Shown piece after piece: positions 1 through 12,732 of a DNA stretch of 64,000 nucleotides. The stretch comes from Bagarius yarrelli (Eukaryota > Chordata > Actinopteri > Siluriformes > Sisoridae): NCBI GenBank assembly GCA_005784505.1, contig VCAZ01000008.1:5753763-5817762 (forward strand), given 5' to 3'. Numbering within the stretch: position 1 is the stretch's first letter; every line of letters begins with the position of its first letter. Both the position numbers and the translations under genes were made by a program. The notes beneath the pieces are model-generated. The model did no database searches. It was given only the letters and a program-made list of their open reading frames with translations, and had not been told where the DNA came from.

Positions 1-190
1 TTTGGGCAACATTTGTTTTTTATTTATTTATATATATATATTTTTAAGAACAATCCTAGGGTATCTCTGAAGATCTATAGTTCTGGGATCATTTATTTAA
101 TTTCAATCAAACTGATAGGATTGTTAAAAAAAATAAAAAATAAAAGTTAAAAAAGGCATAAACAGAGACAGTTAGATGTATTTATATTTA

Positions 191-300
191 CCCTTATTGA
201 GCAAACCAGAGGTGACAGTGGTGAGGAAAAACTCCTTGAGAAGAACCTTGAGATGAATCAGACTCAATAAGAACTCATCCTCATCTGGTTGACACTGGAA
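191..300 (-). mobile_element. LINE 3'-tail fragment
   Basis: The segment reads, on the minus strand, like the conserved tail that also ends the LINE at 52015-52882: caagg/tt-ctt followed by a 'ctca-aggag-tttttcctc' block and a 'tgctcaataaggg' block. Here it is short and diverged. Nothing coding remains. The class call rests on similarity to the copies at 52.7-52.88 and 53.68-53.88 kb in this window. Confidence 0.5.
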
Positions 301-908
301 AGTTTGATTATTAATCATTTCCTTTGCAACTATGTAATCAGGAGCTTTTTAGCAACTTGAATGAAAGAAATATTAAAAAATAAAAATATTTTAGTTTCCA
401 ACCAGTTGCTAATTCAGATATGATTACACTTCAAATCATTAAACAAGCTGATGAGCAAAACACAGAATTGGTAAAAAAGAATCAAAACACAACATGCAAT
501 GATCTGCCATGACCAAATCTTACACTGTAAGGGGACCCTGCAGAAGCGAGCCCAACACTGTCAGAGTGTACAGGAAGAGATCCAGCGCTGTTATGCTCTC
601 CAAGGCAGGAGTCACAAAAGATTAATTGGAAGAGTGTTTAGTTAAAAAATGACGAACACATTCTGATGCACCCAAGCGTCAATCACTTAGGTTATAACAA
701 GGTTTCAGTCAGTTTTGAAACTAATCAGCTTGTATTCAAAGCTGTAGGCTTCAGTGCTAAAAATACATAAGTGCCTCAACTCTGCACACTGGCAGCATGT
801 GTGTGTGTGTGTGTAGATGGAATCAAATTCATACATTTTATCTAATCAGAGCACAAAATGGTCACCGCTTAAACAGGTTGTAAAGTGTAAATAAATGAAG
901 TTCAATTG
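301..908. other. AT-rich intergenic DNA, nothing recognised
   Basis: No gene, RNA or repeat family recognised apart from a short (TG)n run at about 798-815. Confidence 0.6.
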
Positions 909-919
909 GATAGATAGAC

Positions 920-986
<67 letters not shown>
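909..986. repeat. (GATA)n microsatellite
   Basis: About 19 tandem GATA units with one GACA variant near the left end. Open frames across it (a run of Leu-Ser-Ile-Tyr on the minus strand) are translation of the repeat, not a gene. Confidence 0.95.
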
Positions 987-987
<1 letters not shown>

Positions 988-1619
988 TTTTACATTTAAA
1001 AATTATTCTCTTTTTTTTGTTTCTATGTGTCCACCCACCCTTCTTGTCCCTCTCTCTATTTCTTTTTGCCTGTGTTTCTGTTTGTGTAAAGCTGTGATTG
1101 CACTTCTGCTGCCCAGGGTGAATTTGGTGCCAGATCATGACACACTTCTGCTGTTGCTCCTCTCGCTCCTCTCTAGCCCTTCTTGGTTTATTCAGATGCT
1201 CATCTCCTGCTTGGTACCCCTTCATGCCTTTGCTTGCAGCTTTCTGCTCTTGACCCTTACCAACTGTTGCTAGGGATGTGGGCAGTAAGTCTGTAGTCCA
1301 AACCAACATTGTCAAACACATAATAAAGTCAAGACCAGGGCTAGCCAAGATTAAGGTAAGACTAAGTCTAAAAGGGTTCTGTGAAATCCAGATGAAAGTC
1401 AAGATAAAGCTATAAAGGTCAAGCCTACTTTTTATCAAACCTCAAGAAAAAGATGCTACATTTTGTCTTACATGATTAGACATTAAAGACACAGATCTTG
1501 GCTGCAGTTTAAAGTTATCATAAAGACAATTTGTTGCACGTTAGAACACTTATTCATCATACGCTCATCTCTTTCTAATTTCTCTTCACCACTGTGTAGT
1601 TTCATGGTTCATTTCGTCA
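987..1619. other. Intergenic DNA, pyrimidine-rich block
   Basis: Mixed sequence with a pyrimidine-rich stretch at about 1020-1200. Both strands stay open for 80-180 codons here, but the translations are low complexity and match no family I know. Confidence 0.5.
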
Positions 1620-2225
1620 ATCATCGAGCATCAACCAGAAGAGGATGGATTTCATCTCTTTTGTCATATTCGTTCATATTTGCCAGTGAAATACGGCAAA
1701 TAACTGAATTCGAATAACATTTTGACATACAAGAAACTAGTTTATAGCACCATCCGAAATCACATACTACAAAATAAGATACATAAGTAAGAACATACTT
1801 TTCGACCATAAAAAAACATTTTTCTTATAATAAGTTTACGGGTAGTATAAATGATATTTGAACGTACTACATCTAAAATTTTGTTATTAACATGACATAC
1901 GATGTCACAGCAGTGTGAATTTAAAGTCAGATAATAAATTGAATGATGTTAAACGAATGTAATTTAACTACAAGGAACAATGTTTTTTTTTCTTTAAAGC
2001 ACTTGGTCTGCGCCTACACTTTCCGCCACTTTCGCATATGACGAGGCGTTTCTCCTGTAGCCTCATGGGATAGTAAATTGTACACCGTATGCATACTTCA
2101 AATCCAGTAGTAGGTCGAGAACTATTCGCGCTTTGAATTTTGCATATTAAGGATTTGCCTCATACTACTTGCCTCGCATACTCGGTTTCACCTACTATAT
2201 AGTATGGAAGTACGCGACAAACAGT
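1620..2225. repeat. Dispersed repeat with 'cgcatactacatac' segments
   Basis: Contains 'atccgaaatcacatactac' near 1752 and 'tactatatagtatg' near 2192 in opposed layout, as in a short inverted-repeat element. Related segments recur at about 14.86, 21.33 and 43.45 kb. Boundaries are approximate and no target duplication was found. Confidence 0.4.
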
Positions 2226-3060
2226 GGCGGGCGGTGCATTGGGTACCTGGGCTTTCATTGTGGACTTACCCGACTAATACATGACTTAATACCACCACTA
2301 TCACGTCACAATTATAAAAACCATTAATACTATACAAAAGTACAATATAACACGGCATTCATGTATTGAGGGTGAAAACCCAGAAACCTGGTTAAGACTC
2401 CAAACATCCACAATACAACCACAACTGTACCACATACATCATCTGGAGCAGTTTAATATTTATTTAATAACAAGACAAAAAGTGGTGACAGTGGTGGCTC
2501 AATGGTTAAGGTGCTGAGTTGTTGATTTGAAGACTAGGAAGACCTGAGTTCAAGCCCCATTACCGCCAGTCAGCCATTGTTGGGTCCTTTAGCAAGACCC
2601 TTAACCCTTCCTGCCCTCGTTACTGGTCGTCGGCATTCATTCCCAGGCTGAGACAAGCTAGTTTTGTTCTGGGTTAGCCGACCTCTCCTCATGATGTTTT
2701 TTTTTTCTGGAAAAGTCCACCTTAAAAAGTAATTTTTTTAGTATGTCCGAGACATACAAGTCAATTTCTCTTCCTTCTCTTCCAAATTTCAATTCAACTG
2801 TACAGATGTGTTCAGGTAGTCTAAGTGGCCTGTAACAGTTTTACGCTGATCAACCAATCAGAGGACATAAAAATGCTGACGTTAACGTACGCCAGCTAGT
2901 GGGCCAGCTAGTGAGGCGCATTTAAAAATTTGATTAGTTAAAGAAACAGTGTTTAATTGACATAAATTACATAGGCAGCACTACTGATTCTAAAGGCCCT
3001 GGGCAGATTAGATTAACATGGCAGCGCATAGAATCTGAAATCTAATTGAACAAAAAAAAT
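2226..3060. mobile_element. hAT-like non-autonomous element with nested SINE
   Basis: The left edge 'cagtggcgggcggtg' is typical of fish hAT-type termini. Inside, 'ccaccactatcacgtcac' near 2293 resembles 'ccaccatcacgtcac' near 62264 in a second copy, and both hold a 'caaccaatcagag' block. The element is split by the SINE at 2491-2700. The right terminus and target duplication are not clear. Confidence 0.4.
2491..2700 (+). mobile_element. tRNA-derived SINE, family B
   Basis: Begins 'gtggtggctcaatggttaag', reads through a B-box-like 'gagttcaagcccc' near 2548, then 'tgttgggtcc...agcaagacccttaaccc'. This head is shared with the copies at 17648 and 29616. The tail differs from those copies, so the 3' limit is approximate. 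Confidence 0.7.
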
Positions 3061-5525
3061 CTAACATTTACATCCATGTAGCAGTGCAGCAAGAGAAACG
3101 CTACGAAATGAAGAGAATAAACAGTTAAGAATAAGTTACTACAATTTAATGGACCAAATATTAGAATTTATATTTGTAAATGTAGGTCAGCTTCCTGACA
3201 CTGACTTAACCCCACTGACTGCACCTCAGACCTCTTCATTCAACATTAGAGCCTGATCTTAATAATACTACTGAACACAAATCCTGACAATCACAATACA
3301 CAATCTAGTGAAAAAATCTTTTCATAAGTGTGGAAGTTATTATAGGAGTAGGAGTGAGAATAAATCTGGAATTATAAATATTAAAAACACACACGGATTT
3401 GATGGTCAGGTTTTCCAAAGACTAAATATTTTCACACTATTTTGCCTGATAAATCTGTAAACCAGTTTTTTGATGCTTTAAATTAAAATGTAATCCTTCT
3501 TCTGCACCCACCCAGGTTCACAGCCGCAGGATCCTGATATCCTGCAGTGCCCTTAAGCATGTGCTATAGTCAAACTGTTGCTTAGGTTAAGCTGTTAAAG
3601 CTTAGCATGCCGTAGTCTCTGTGTGCACTGTGATCATATACACCAGGAAGTGGGGAAAAGATAATTTGACCTTGATTGATTTTATATTCCATATGTGCGT
3701 GTGTGGTGAAGATGAATAGAGGAAATGTCCTCGCATGCTTAAGAACAGCAGACAGTTTTGAGCTTGTGGAGACATGTGGATAGTAGCTACAAGGAAATTG
3801 GATTTTTTTTATTGTCAGAAAATGTCTGTAGCATTTAATTTAAAAAAAAAAAAATGTATTACACAGTCTGCTCTTATCTAGTGTATAAATTGTAAAAGGG
3901 TAGTAATAGTACTAACAGGAATTACAGGCTGTAGGGATGTGTAAAAACATCTACTAACTAACCGTCACAATATTTTTTTAATCGATATTGTAAACACAAG
4001 TATTAATACATGTAAATGTCATTTTAAACTGTTTTTCGTTTATGTTAATATTTATTTAAAACTCTTAGTCGCTAGCAAATATTGCGATATATCGCAATAT
4101 ATATAGTATTGTGACCCATGTATTGTAAGATGTATCATTTTGTGAGGCTTCTGCTAATAAACAGTCCTAAAAGGCTGTTTCTCACTCAGTGGCAAATAAC
4201 CTAAAACGCACACAAAACAGTGTAATAAGAAAACTTGTAACAGTGTGATTAGAATAATTTTTAACATGACTTTATAAAAAGTCACATGACATGAGCTAAT
4301 TTAAAAGATCTTTGTAGCCCAGTGCCTTTAGGATTTTTTAAGCTTTTTCTTTGATTGTTGTGGGTTAAAATGCCTTATTTCACTGCAGCCTTTTAAAAAT
4401 GGCATTGTATGTTGCATTGGTTTTAAATGTTGCAATAAAACCATAGGATTAACTGAATGTTGCACTTCGACTTTGCATACGGTGCAATGAAAAAAGTGTG
4501 TTTGTTACAGTACACTCATTGGCCACATTTGTAAAAAAAGATGTGGTGGCTGAATAATATTGCACTGTTGCACAGAATGCATGGTGATTGGTTGAATTTT
4601 CTTTAATAGTTGCTTTTGCAATATAGCCAAATCCTGGAGGGACTAGTAATATTTTTTTTTCCCCCGGTGTGTTTGTTGTCAGCCATCTTGAATTATTTTT
4701 CCACCTGGGATCTCTTTTCATCTAGTGTTTCATAAATTTCATGAAGTGTTCAAGAAAACGTCTCTTTTTTCCAGTTGATTACATGCATCATCTATGTACA
4801 TCCCATTACTTCCTCCAAATGCATAAATGCAGCAAGACAAAAGAAATAAGAAATAGTGTAAGAAATACCAAGAAAAAAGAAATAGTGTAAAAATATGCAA
4901 TTTGAGTTGCAGCTCAAAGTTTCATTTTACTTTCTGAGGTTATGGGTTAGATGTAGGCGTAGGCTTTTAATTAATTAGCTGCATTCCTAATTGTGTAAGT
5001 AGATAGTCCTTAAATTGCTAATAGACAGAATGCACATGTGTGCATGTGTGCGTGGGTTTGTATGTGCACCAACATATGTGTGTATATCTGTCACACATTC
5101 ATAGGGAAGGTGTTGCCTTTTAAACGAACCAACAGTTTGCTGCTGCAAAAGCCCCCTTTTTTTTCAACCAATTTATTAATCCTTTCAGGCAATGTTGCCT
5201 GTTCAAAAATGCAAATTGAATCAATCTGAGTCTGACTTTTAAGACTTTCAAGTGGGATTTAATTAGAAGCCAAGGCGCAGAGTTTTAATGAGAGAGGGGT
5301 AGGAGGGAGAGAGAGGGAGAGAAGGAAAAAGCAAAAAAGGGAGAGAAATGCTACTCTGATGTAGATCCATTGGGAGAGGACACACACACATACAAACACA
5401 CAGCGCTCAGTCTCCCAGTCTCCCCGTCAGTTTGTCCTTGACCTTTGAGCCTCTTTACCAATGCCTATATTCATAGATAGAGAGCGTTAGTAAAAGCCTG
5501 AATGCAGAAACACATTCAAACACAT
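3061..5525. other. AT-rich intergenic DNA
   Basis: No gene found. At about 3945-4140 a short 'atattgcgatatatcgcaat' palindromic block looks like a decayed miniature inverted-repeat element. The 90-codon minus-strand frame at 4449-4721 has no recognisable domain and lies in AT-rich sequence. Confidence 0.5.
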
Positions 5526-5544
5526 ACACACACACACACACACA
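5526..5544. repeat. (CA)n microsatellite
   Basis: Short perfect dinucleotide run; a (CT)n-rich stretch follows at about 5700-5737. Confidence 0.85.
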
Positions 5545-7152
5545 TATAGTATTCTGATGTGGCTGAAATTGAAATGTATTACATGTCGGTGATGAGACAC
5601 CACACCAGAATAGGTTTGTCACTAAACAAATAACATAAAAACACAGAACATGTTGTTGTTTTATTAAGTGGACAGAGCAGGTCACTCTTAACAATCTTTC
5701 TCCATCTCTCTCTCTTTTTCTCTCTCTCTCTCTTTCTGTAATTCATAAAATAGTCTGCTGTATGCCAAACCCATCTGCTTTGATTTGCAGATCTTGAGAG
5801 TCCATTCCAAGGGCTGAAATGAAAAATGATGACTCCTGTCTCCTGCTCTCCGTTCTTTCCCTCCGCTCTGCTTTCCATTTATCTTTCGTCTCTTTTTTTC
5901 CCTACTTTACATCACTTTATTCTTTTTCCCAGTAACGTTTCGACTGCTTTTCACACATTTTTGTCTGTTTTTAAATCCACCGTGTCTTTCATCCTACAAG
6001 CTGAAGGTGTCTGAGGTGGGATTCTGCCTTTCCCTCTGGCTGGAAACTGTATTGCAGGACCTGCGGAAAATAGTTCAGTTCCCGAAATGCTTGCATTAGC
6101 TGTTAGTACAGATACTTACTTTTTTTATCCATTATTCTTAGCGCACCTGTGCATCAAGAAGAGAGGAAATGAGGAAATTTCTGATAGCATGTGGCTCCAT
6201 TTTTTACCATTCCTAAACTGCTACTTCATTGCCTGTAAATAAAACAATATAAAAAGAATTCCAACAAAACCCATACATGTCTCAATATTTAAGACAATTC
6301 TTAAGTTGTTATGACACACATTTTTGTTCACAAGATTCTGAGGTAAAAGGTGCAGATGTGGATATGAACATTTGCAGTAGATACCTGATCTGTAACCATG
6401 TTTAGTTAGGTCCTACATGTCAAAGTGACATCGGTGTGAATGTAGCGTTTCAGCAGAATTCTGTCCAGAGCATCACGTTGTGTTCACTGACTTGCCTTCT
6501 TCTCACAGTACATCCTGGTGTCATCTCCTTCCCAGAAAAGTGATCCACATGTCCCTGGCTGCCCATGTGAAGAAAACATTTAATATATAAGACCAGACCA
6601 TATTCATATTCATCTATTGTTCCAGGGTCTAGTTCTGATGCTTACAAGCCCACAAAAGGTATGTTAGGTAGTGATCAGGGATAAGCTGCAGCTAATAAGC
6701 ACAAATGCAGCTCATCGATCTACGTTCAATTTGTTTTGATATGCTTCTCTGCACACCATGGTTGTAAAAAGTAGTTATTTAAGTTATCTTAGACTAGCAT
6801 TAACAGAACTAGAAGTTCTTAACTTGACTTAAGGGGGTGACATCCAAAATAAGTTGAGATCCACTGGTCTAGACTAAATTCTGTGTGTGTAGGTGTGTAT
6901 GTGTCTGTTTTTCCGCAGTCATCCAAACATTCTTATGAAAGTCCTTTCCCGCCACAGTTTAGAAAAAAAATTATTGTGTAAGATCATATAAATAATAATA
7001 TAAATAAGATTAATTCTTTTTATAATAAGAAACTATCAGAATAATGAGATATTTTTTCATAATAATGATGCTTCTGTAATGCTAACTTACCTCACATCTC
7101 ATAATAATGAGAAATGTTGTAATTATAACACATGCTATGTTATTATATTAGG
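5545..7152. other. Intergenic DNA
   Basis: Mixed-complexity sequence around 5740-6100 and 6300-6700 without coding signal. No repeat family recognised. Confidence 0.5.
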
Positions 7153-7163
7153 ATATATATGAA

Positions 7164-7201
<38 letters not shown>
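7153..7201. repeat. (TA)n microsatellite
   Basis: Near-perfect TA tract with flanking AT-rich sequence. Confidence 0.9.
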
Positions 7202-7205
<4 letters not shown>

Positions 7206-7643
7206 TATATTTTAGTATATACATATTTTCATATTATTTTTCATGACGTGCATAGTTTTGACTACTTATGGTTTAAAATAGGCGTGTACAGGGCGGGATA
7301 TAAGGCTGATTCATGTTCGCACACTTGCTAGTGATCTGCGATTTATAAAGGGAACATTGCTTACAGATGTGCGTACGTTCGGTTAAATATTTTTGACATA
7401 CAGAAAGTTTTAAGAACGAGATCCCAGATGTTTGTAGTAGTTTTGTTCTTCCTCATCCAAAGCTGGTGTTGGACCAAAATTCGCTCAAGGGTGCAATTGC
7501 TAATTTTGACTCTGTGTACTTTTTTCAGTAGAGTTAGTATTTTCCTCGCCTGAAATACTGCTCTATTTGTTTAAAAACTATGGATCACATGGTGGCACCC
7601 ATCAGATACACAGAGTCAGTATAGTAGTATAAGATGTGTGATA

Positions 7644-7830
7644 GGGACGTGGTAGCTCGGTAGTTAAGGGATTAGACTGGCAATTAAAAGATTGTGGGTT
7701 TAACTCCCTGTACTGCCAAGTTGCCACTGTTGGGCCCCTAAGCAAGGCCCTTAACCCCTCAGCTGTATAATTTAGATAAATGTGCATTACTCTGGATAAA
7801 GGCATCTGTTAAATGACATAAATGTAAATG
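7644..7830 (+). mobile_element. tRNA-derived SINE, family A
   Basis: A well-preserved copy: 'ggtagctcggtagttaaggg', then 'gtgggtttaactccc', 'ccactgttgggcccctaagc', 'cccttaacccctcagctg', and the LINE2-like tail 'ctctggataaaggcatctg' ending in 'aaatgtaaatg'. Family A is the commonest repeat of the window. Confidence 0.85.
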
Positions 7831-9412
7831 TGTCATAACTACACAGCATCTTATTATTATAAGAATGTTTCTCCTTATTATGACTCACAGAATCACATTG
7901 TTTTTCTTAACTGTGTTGGAAACGGGCTTCCGTCTAAACCTGCATACCGGTATTTTTTATAGCTTTATTGAACACATCTATTAATTATTTACAGCCCAGG
8001 CTGCCAACAACTAGGTAGAGCCTATTGTGTCAATAACCAGTGTCAATAACATCAACTTCAGGTTTCAGTTCATCGCTATTTTTGTTATTTACTGCATGAA
8101 TCGTTCTCAGGTAATAGAACTCATAATACCACTCACTTCTGTTTAGTCTTTGCCTAAAAATTGATCATGGAGTAGAAAATGGAGAAGTTGGGAAAAAGAA
8201 AAGTAATGGTAGAAGGACAAACGAAAGAGAGGACTACTGTTTTTTAGAACCTCTGCTCAAGCTCCGGGGGCCTAATCAAGCCTTCCAACCCTGCATAACC
8301 TTCCTTTAAGCTGGAGTCTCTGGATCTGCTGGAACTCAAGCAGACTTCCAACTACTTGTAATCAGATTTGAAAGAGAGGATGAACAGGCGCCAAAAAGAT
8401 CATTCAGGAACCACAGGAGAGCGAGGTTTAAAAGAAAGCTAAGAATGAGGAAAGAAGGAAAGAGTGTGGGGGGAGCAGACAGGAAGGGTTAGGAGGGTGC
8501 TTTAATGAATTAATGACTGCTCTCAGTCTCTCTCCGGCTGCAGACAGCGGGAAAAGAACAGCATCGCTGATGAAATAATAAATAAACACATGAATAAGAG
8601 AAGAGATATACATGTTCTCTCTCTATCTCCTGTCTTACACTTTCTGTTTTTTTCTGAGTGTGCTTCCTCCCCTCTCTCTTTCTTTCTCTCTCTCTTTTTT
8701 TTATATCCTATCTTTCTACCTCTTCTTACCTTGTTCCTCTGCATCTCTTTTCTCTCTCTCGTTAGCTCTCCTCTTCTTTCTGTATGTCTCTTCTTTCCTC
8801 TCTATTTCTCTATGGTTCCATCTCCTGGGTGAAGGGCTCTAACACGAAGCAGCTGGAAGTGCTGAAATATTTAGCACTGCATGGGGAGAGGGTGAATGCT
8901 AATTCCAGGCGGTCTTGTCGCTCCGCGTCGCAATCCTGCGACCTCTGCTCTCCCTCGACCTTGGGCCAAGAGAGCTGGAGCGATAACGAGCATAATAATA
9001 AGCTTGGCACGCCGGCTGGCACAGACAGCAAGGCATCACAACGTCGTATGTAATAATAAAGAGGAGTATTAGTTCCTGTAAAAGAATAGGGATATGATTT
9101 AATGGTAGTTAATGAGGATTTGAAATTCTGTAGTATATTTCTATAAATAAATGAACGGCATGACTAAGAGATTCTGTATTGCAAATGTTAGATTAGTGGA
9201 CGATCTGAAGATGTGCTAAAGAGGAATTGAATGAGACAAGAGTGAAGGAGCATGGGAAGGGGGTGGAGTGGAGTGGAGATGGGCAGGGAGAAAGAGACAC
9301 ACTGCTCTAGGACATGATTTATAGGTCGGAAGACGTCTTACCGCCCTCTCCACCGCCACTATAATCGGCTCTTGGCGGCTGGCTCCTCTGAGTCTACTCG
9401 GGCTCGTGCGAG

Positions 9413-9414
<2 letters not shown>
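7831..9414. other. Intergenic DNA with a complex block
   Basis: A polypyrimidine stretch spans about 8605-8800. A GC-richer, repeat-free block at 8820-9055 stands out from its surroundings and is a candidate conserved non-coding element. No coding exon is supported: the frames in it are short and match nothing. Confidence 0.45.

Positions 9415-9493
<79 letters not shown>
9415..9493. repeat. Compound (CT)n-(CA)n microsatellite
   Basis: About 40 bases of CT followed directly by about 36 bases of CA. It sits just right of a GC-richer block. Confidence 0.95.
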
Positions 9494-9495
<2 letters not shown>

Positions 9496-10802
9496 CACAT
9501 GATCTAGGAATTCACTGTTTGTTCAATTAAACAACCTCCAAAGACATAAAAAACAGAGAGAGAAGAAAAGAAAGAGGCACACATAAAGAAAGGAAAACTG
9601 ATGAACAATAGCTGCTGTGTTATGCGTTTTTCTTGGTTGACCCTGGATGTATCCTGCCATACACAACATACAACTGTAAACTCCAACAATAAGTTAACAC
9701 CAGGAAAAAAGAAAAGTGTGGATGTGTTAACAGTAACAGAGGATTAGCAGTGTTCCACACAGATGTATTATACATTTATTTAGCACTGAAAATAATCGCA
9801 AAAATTAGATAAAAATGGTTGTATGTTTTTTATTTTATTAATAAGAATTACATGTGACCCAGCAGACTAGACCACATACTCCGGTCATTAATTTTTATTA
9901 CATTTATTTAATTAAATATTGCTTATTAGAACCTTCTAAGGCATCGTTCACTTATTGCAATTAAAAATGTGTGGAAAAGGCTAAGCGCGCCATTTCTGCT
10001 ACTTTTTAAAGCACTTGGTTGCTTAAGTATGTTGTTGTGTACAAGAAACAAGAAAATTACAATAAGGAATGGATTTTTACCCTTGCTGTAACTCTGCTAT
10101 AAAATGTATTTACGGAGAACAGAAAAAAATGATGAGTTGCTTATCAATTTTAATGCTGAGGTTTCAGTGTATGAAAACTAATTGGTTGGTTTTTGTCACA
10201 TGACTCCCGGTGCGCTTGCAGCATTCTGCAAAGTTGACATGTACTTATCTTGCTGCAGTGCGGACAGGTCTGGAAAAAGACACTCTTTTTTGTGCGTTTG
10301 CCACACAAAATTTGAAATATGGGAATTTTACGCGCAAAACCCCTAAAGACTCTTACTGTAGATCTCTAATGTGTATATAGAATATATAATGTCTAGAGAG
10401 CCTATATTCATATCACCACATTCATCTCTCTGTATGAGGGAGTGTGCAAGATGTCTTCATTTTTTAACTTTAGATTATTATCATTATTTCTTAAATTGTT
10501 ATGGTTTATTTTTTTATGTATTTATTTCACTGCATGTTGGATTCTATATGTGCCTAATAAAACTTTTATTTTAAAAATTGAAGATCCTAAAACAATTTAA
10601 TATAGTAGAAAATTTCTGATTAAAATTGGAAGACTGCTACCAAACAGTGTGTTCATTTTTGAACACACTTAGGTAGTGTTAAAAACAAAAATTAACATTA
10701 ATTATTAATAATTTTATTTGTAATAGGGGTGTATTGAATTTTTACAACTACTATATACATATATACTTAGACTAATATCTACTTTAAAAAAAGCTATAGC
10801 AT

Positions 10803-10806
<4 letters not shown>
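9494..10806. other. AT-rich intergenic DNA
   Basis: Nothing recognised on either strand. Confidence 0.6.

Positions 10807-10892
<86 letters not shown>
10807..10892. repeat. (AT)n microsatellite, 86 bp
   Basis: Perfect AT tract, able to form a cruciform. Confidence 0.95.
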
Positions 10893-10895
<3 letters not shown>

Positions 10896-11474
10896 TATAA
10901 TTTTATGATTTTAAAATTTTAACAAATAAAATCATAAAATTCAGGCAGGCAATAGGACTGTTTTTGTTAACCTATTTGTTAAACTGACCCTATATAAAGC
11001 ATGGCATTTATTTCAATTTCAAAAACTTTATGAAGATGATGTAGATCTTTTATTTTTAAAGTAGTTTTAATTTTTAATAAGCAGAAAAACCCTATTGATA
11101 ACAAATTTTCTTTGTCTTTTTTGACTGAAACTCTTCAACCACAGTGACATCTGACATCAGGGATATTTTCCCAGCCTGTCACACACATACACACACACAT
11201 GCACAGCTGTGAATGACAAGCAGCAAATTTTAATTAGCATACATTTTGAGCTCATGACATTCAAGATAGAGCATTTATTTCCCTACTTTAGCTTTTTTGT
11301 GCCATGTGTAATATGTATACTCAAAATCATGTGTGCACTGAATAGTGAAGGTAGTCATTTTCAAGGCATTTTAACCTGCATGATTCCAATCTAGGTAGTG
11401 AAACCATGTGGAGTCTGTCTGGCTTGAGATACTCAGGGGTCCTCATTCAGGCACTTTAAAAGCCTTTGGGGAAT
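10893..11474. other. AT-rich intergenic DNA
   Basis: No gene, RNA or recognised repeat. Confidence 0.6.
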
Positions 11475-11497
11475 TGTGTGTGCGTGTGTGTGTGTGT

Positions 11498-11528
<31 letters not shown>
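11475..11528. repeat. (TG)n microsatellite
   Basis: Interrupted TG tract of about 54 bases (one GCG and one TATG interruption). Confidence 0.95.
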
Positions 11529-11873
11529 AAAGTAAAAAATGACAAGCAAGCACATGAGTGAGAATAATTGAAATGAAAGTAAATGATGGCACCCAGGACA
11601 CAGTTGCAAAGCACCGATTTTATTTATTAAGTATTTACCCTAATCCAGCCATAAACGGACATTAAGCATGGAATAATTCATGTTTTACAATAAGAGCAAT
11701 CCAATGGGAAGTTAATTCAGGTTAGCGGAGATAAAAAAAATTGTATAAGGAAATGTATAAACATATGTAAGGATTTGATTCAGAATACATGTCAGGAAGA
11801 AGCATCTGATATAAACATTCCCTTTGTAAAGGATAATTATTGGTCTAAATTGGTCTAAATACAACTAAATATT

Positions 11874-12199
11874 CAGTGTTGGGCGAACCTATTTAAAAAA
11901 TAAAGTAAGCTGAGCTATCAGTTACTGTACTTTTAATAAAGCGCTATTATATTAGAGCTATGCCCTTTGGGAAATCTAGCAAGCTAAGCTACAGCAAAAC
12001 TGTAAAAGTAGCTCACTACATCTAATCTATTTTAAAATTTTCATTTCATTTTATTGAACCAATTTTAAGGACTGGTGTGATGATTCTTTTAATTACTAGC
12101 ATAGCCAGGTGACTTTTGATGCCATCTTTTCATCAAGTAAAGTTTCCATGTATTAGCCCAGTGATTGTGTCAGCCCAGCGACATCACTGACCAACACTG
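11874..12199. mobile_element. hAT-type MITE with 8-bp target duplication
   Basis: The element starts 'cagtgttgggcg' and ends 'gaccaacactg', giving a 9-bp terminal inverted repeat CAGTGTTGG. The flanks are TAAATATT at 11866-11873 and AAAATATT at 12200-12207, an 8-bp target duplication with one mismatch. The size (326 bp), the CAG...CTG ends and the 8-bp duplication fit a non-autonomous hAT element. There is no coding capacity. Confidence 0.8.
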
Positions 12200-12391
12200 A
12201 AAATATTCTTCTGAGACAACTGAATTTTACTATAATATTTAAATCTTTTTAAGGGATGTGATTTTTAAGCAACAGCACTTTGATTCGTTACAGCACAAAT
12301 GACACAGTGGCAGGTTGAAGGAAGAGGAATTATTTGAAAATCTACAGTATACTTTAAAATAAGTAAAACTAATATTGCTTATTCTTAAATT

Positions 12392-12718
12392 CATTAATCT
12401 TCTATACCCGCTTATTCCCAAATTTGGGGTCACAGGGAGTCTATCCTAGTCGTCTCTCAAAGGGCGTAAGGCAGGAGGGGGACACCCTGGACAGGTCGCC
12501 AGTCTATCACAGGGCCACTCACACTCACACTCACTCCTATGGGCAATTTAGAATCACCAATTAACCTAACATACAACCTAACTGTGGGAGAAAACCGGAG
12601 AACCCGGAGTAAACCCACACAAGCACAGGGAAAACATGCAAACTCCACACAGAAAGACCCCTGCCCGGGCCTTCTTGCTGTGAGGCAAGAGTGCTAACCA
12701 ATAAGCCATCGTGCTGCC
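12392..12718 (-). mobile_element. Full SINE, family C, with 14-bp target duplication
   Basis: On the minus strand it opens 'ggcagcacgatggcttattg' and reads through 'gtgtggagtttgcatgtttt', 'gtgggtttactccgggttct', 'cctgtccagggtgtccccc', ending near the 'ccgcttatt' box. It is flanked by perfect direct repeats CTTATTCTTAAATT at 12378-12391 and 12719-12732. The tRNA-like head and the duplication support retroposition. It is the most complete family C copy here. Confidence 0.85.
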
Positions 12719-12732
12719 CTTATTCTTAAATT

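Noticed and set aside
902..1438. 178-codon minus-strand open frame
   Set aside because: Its end is the translated GATA repeat (Leu-Ser-Ile-Tyr units) and the rest is low complexity with no domain.
2491..2600. tRNA gene candidates (here and at 17648, 7644, 60218)
   Set aside because: The tRNA-like heads belong to repeated SINEs with shared tails and do not fold as full tRNAs by eye.
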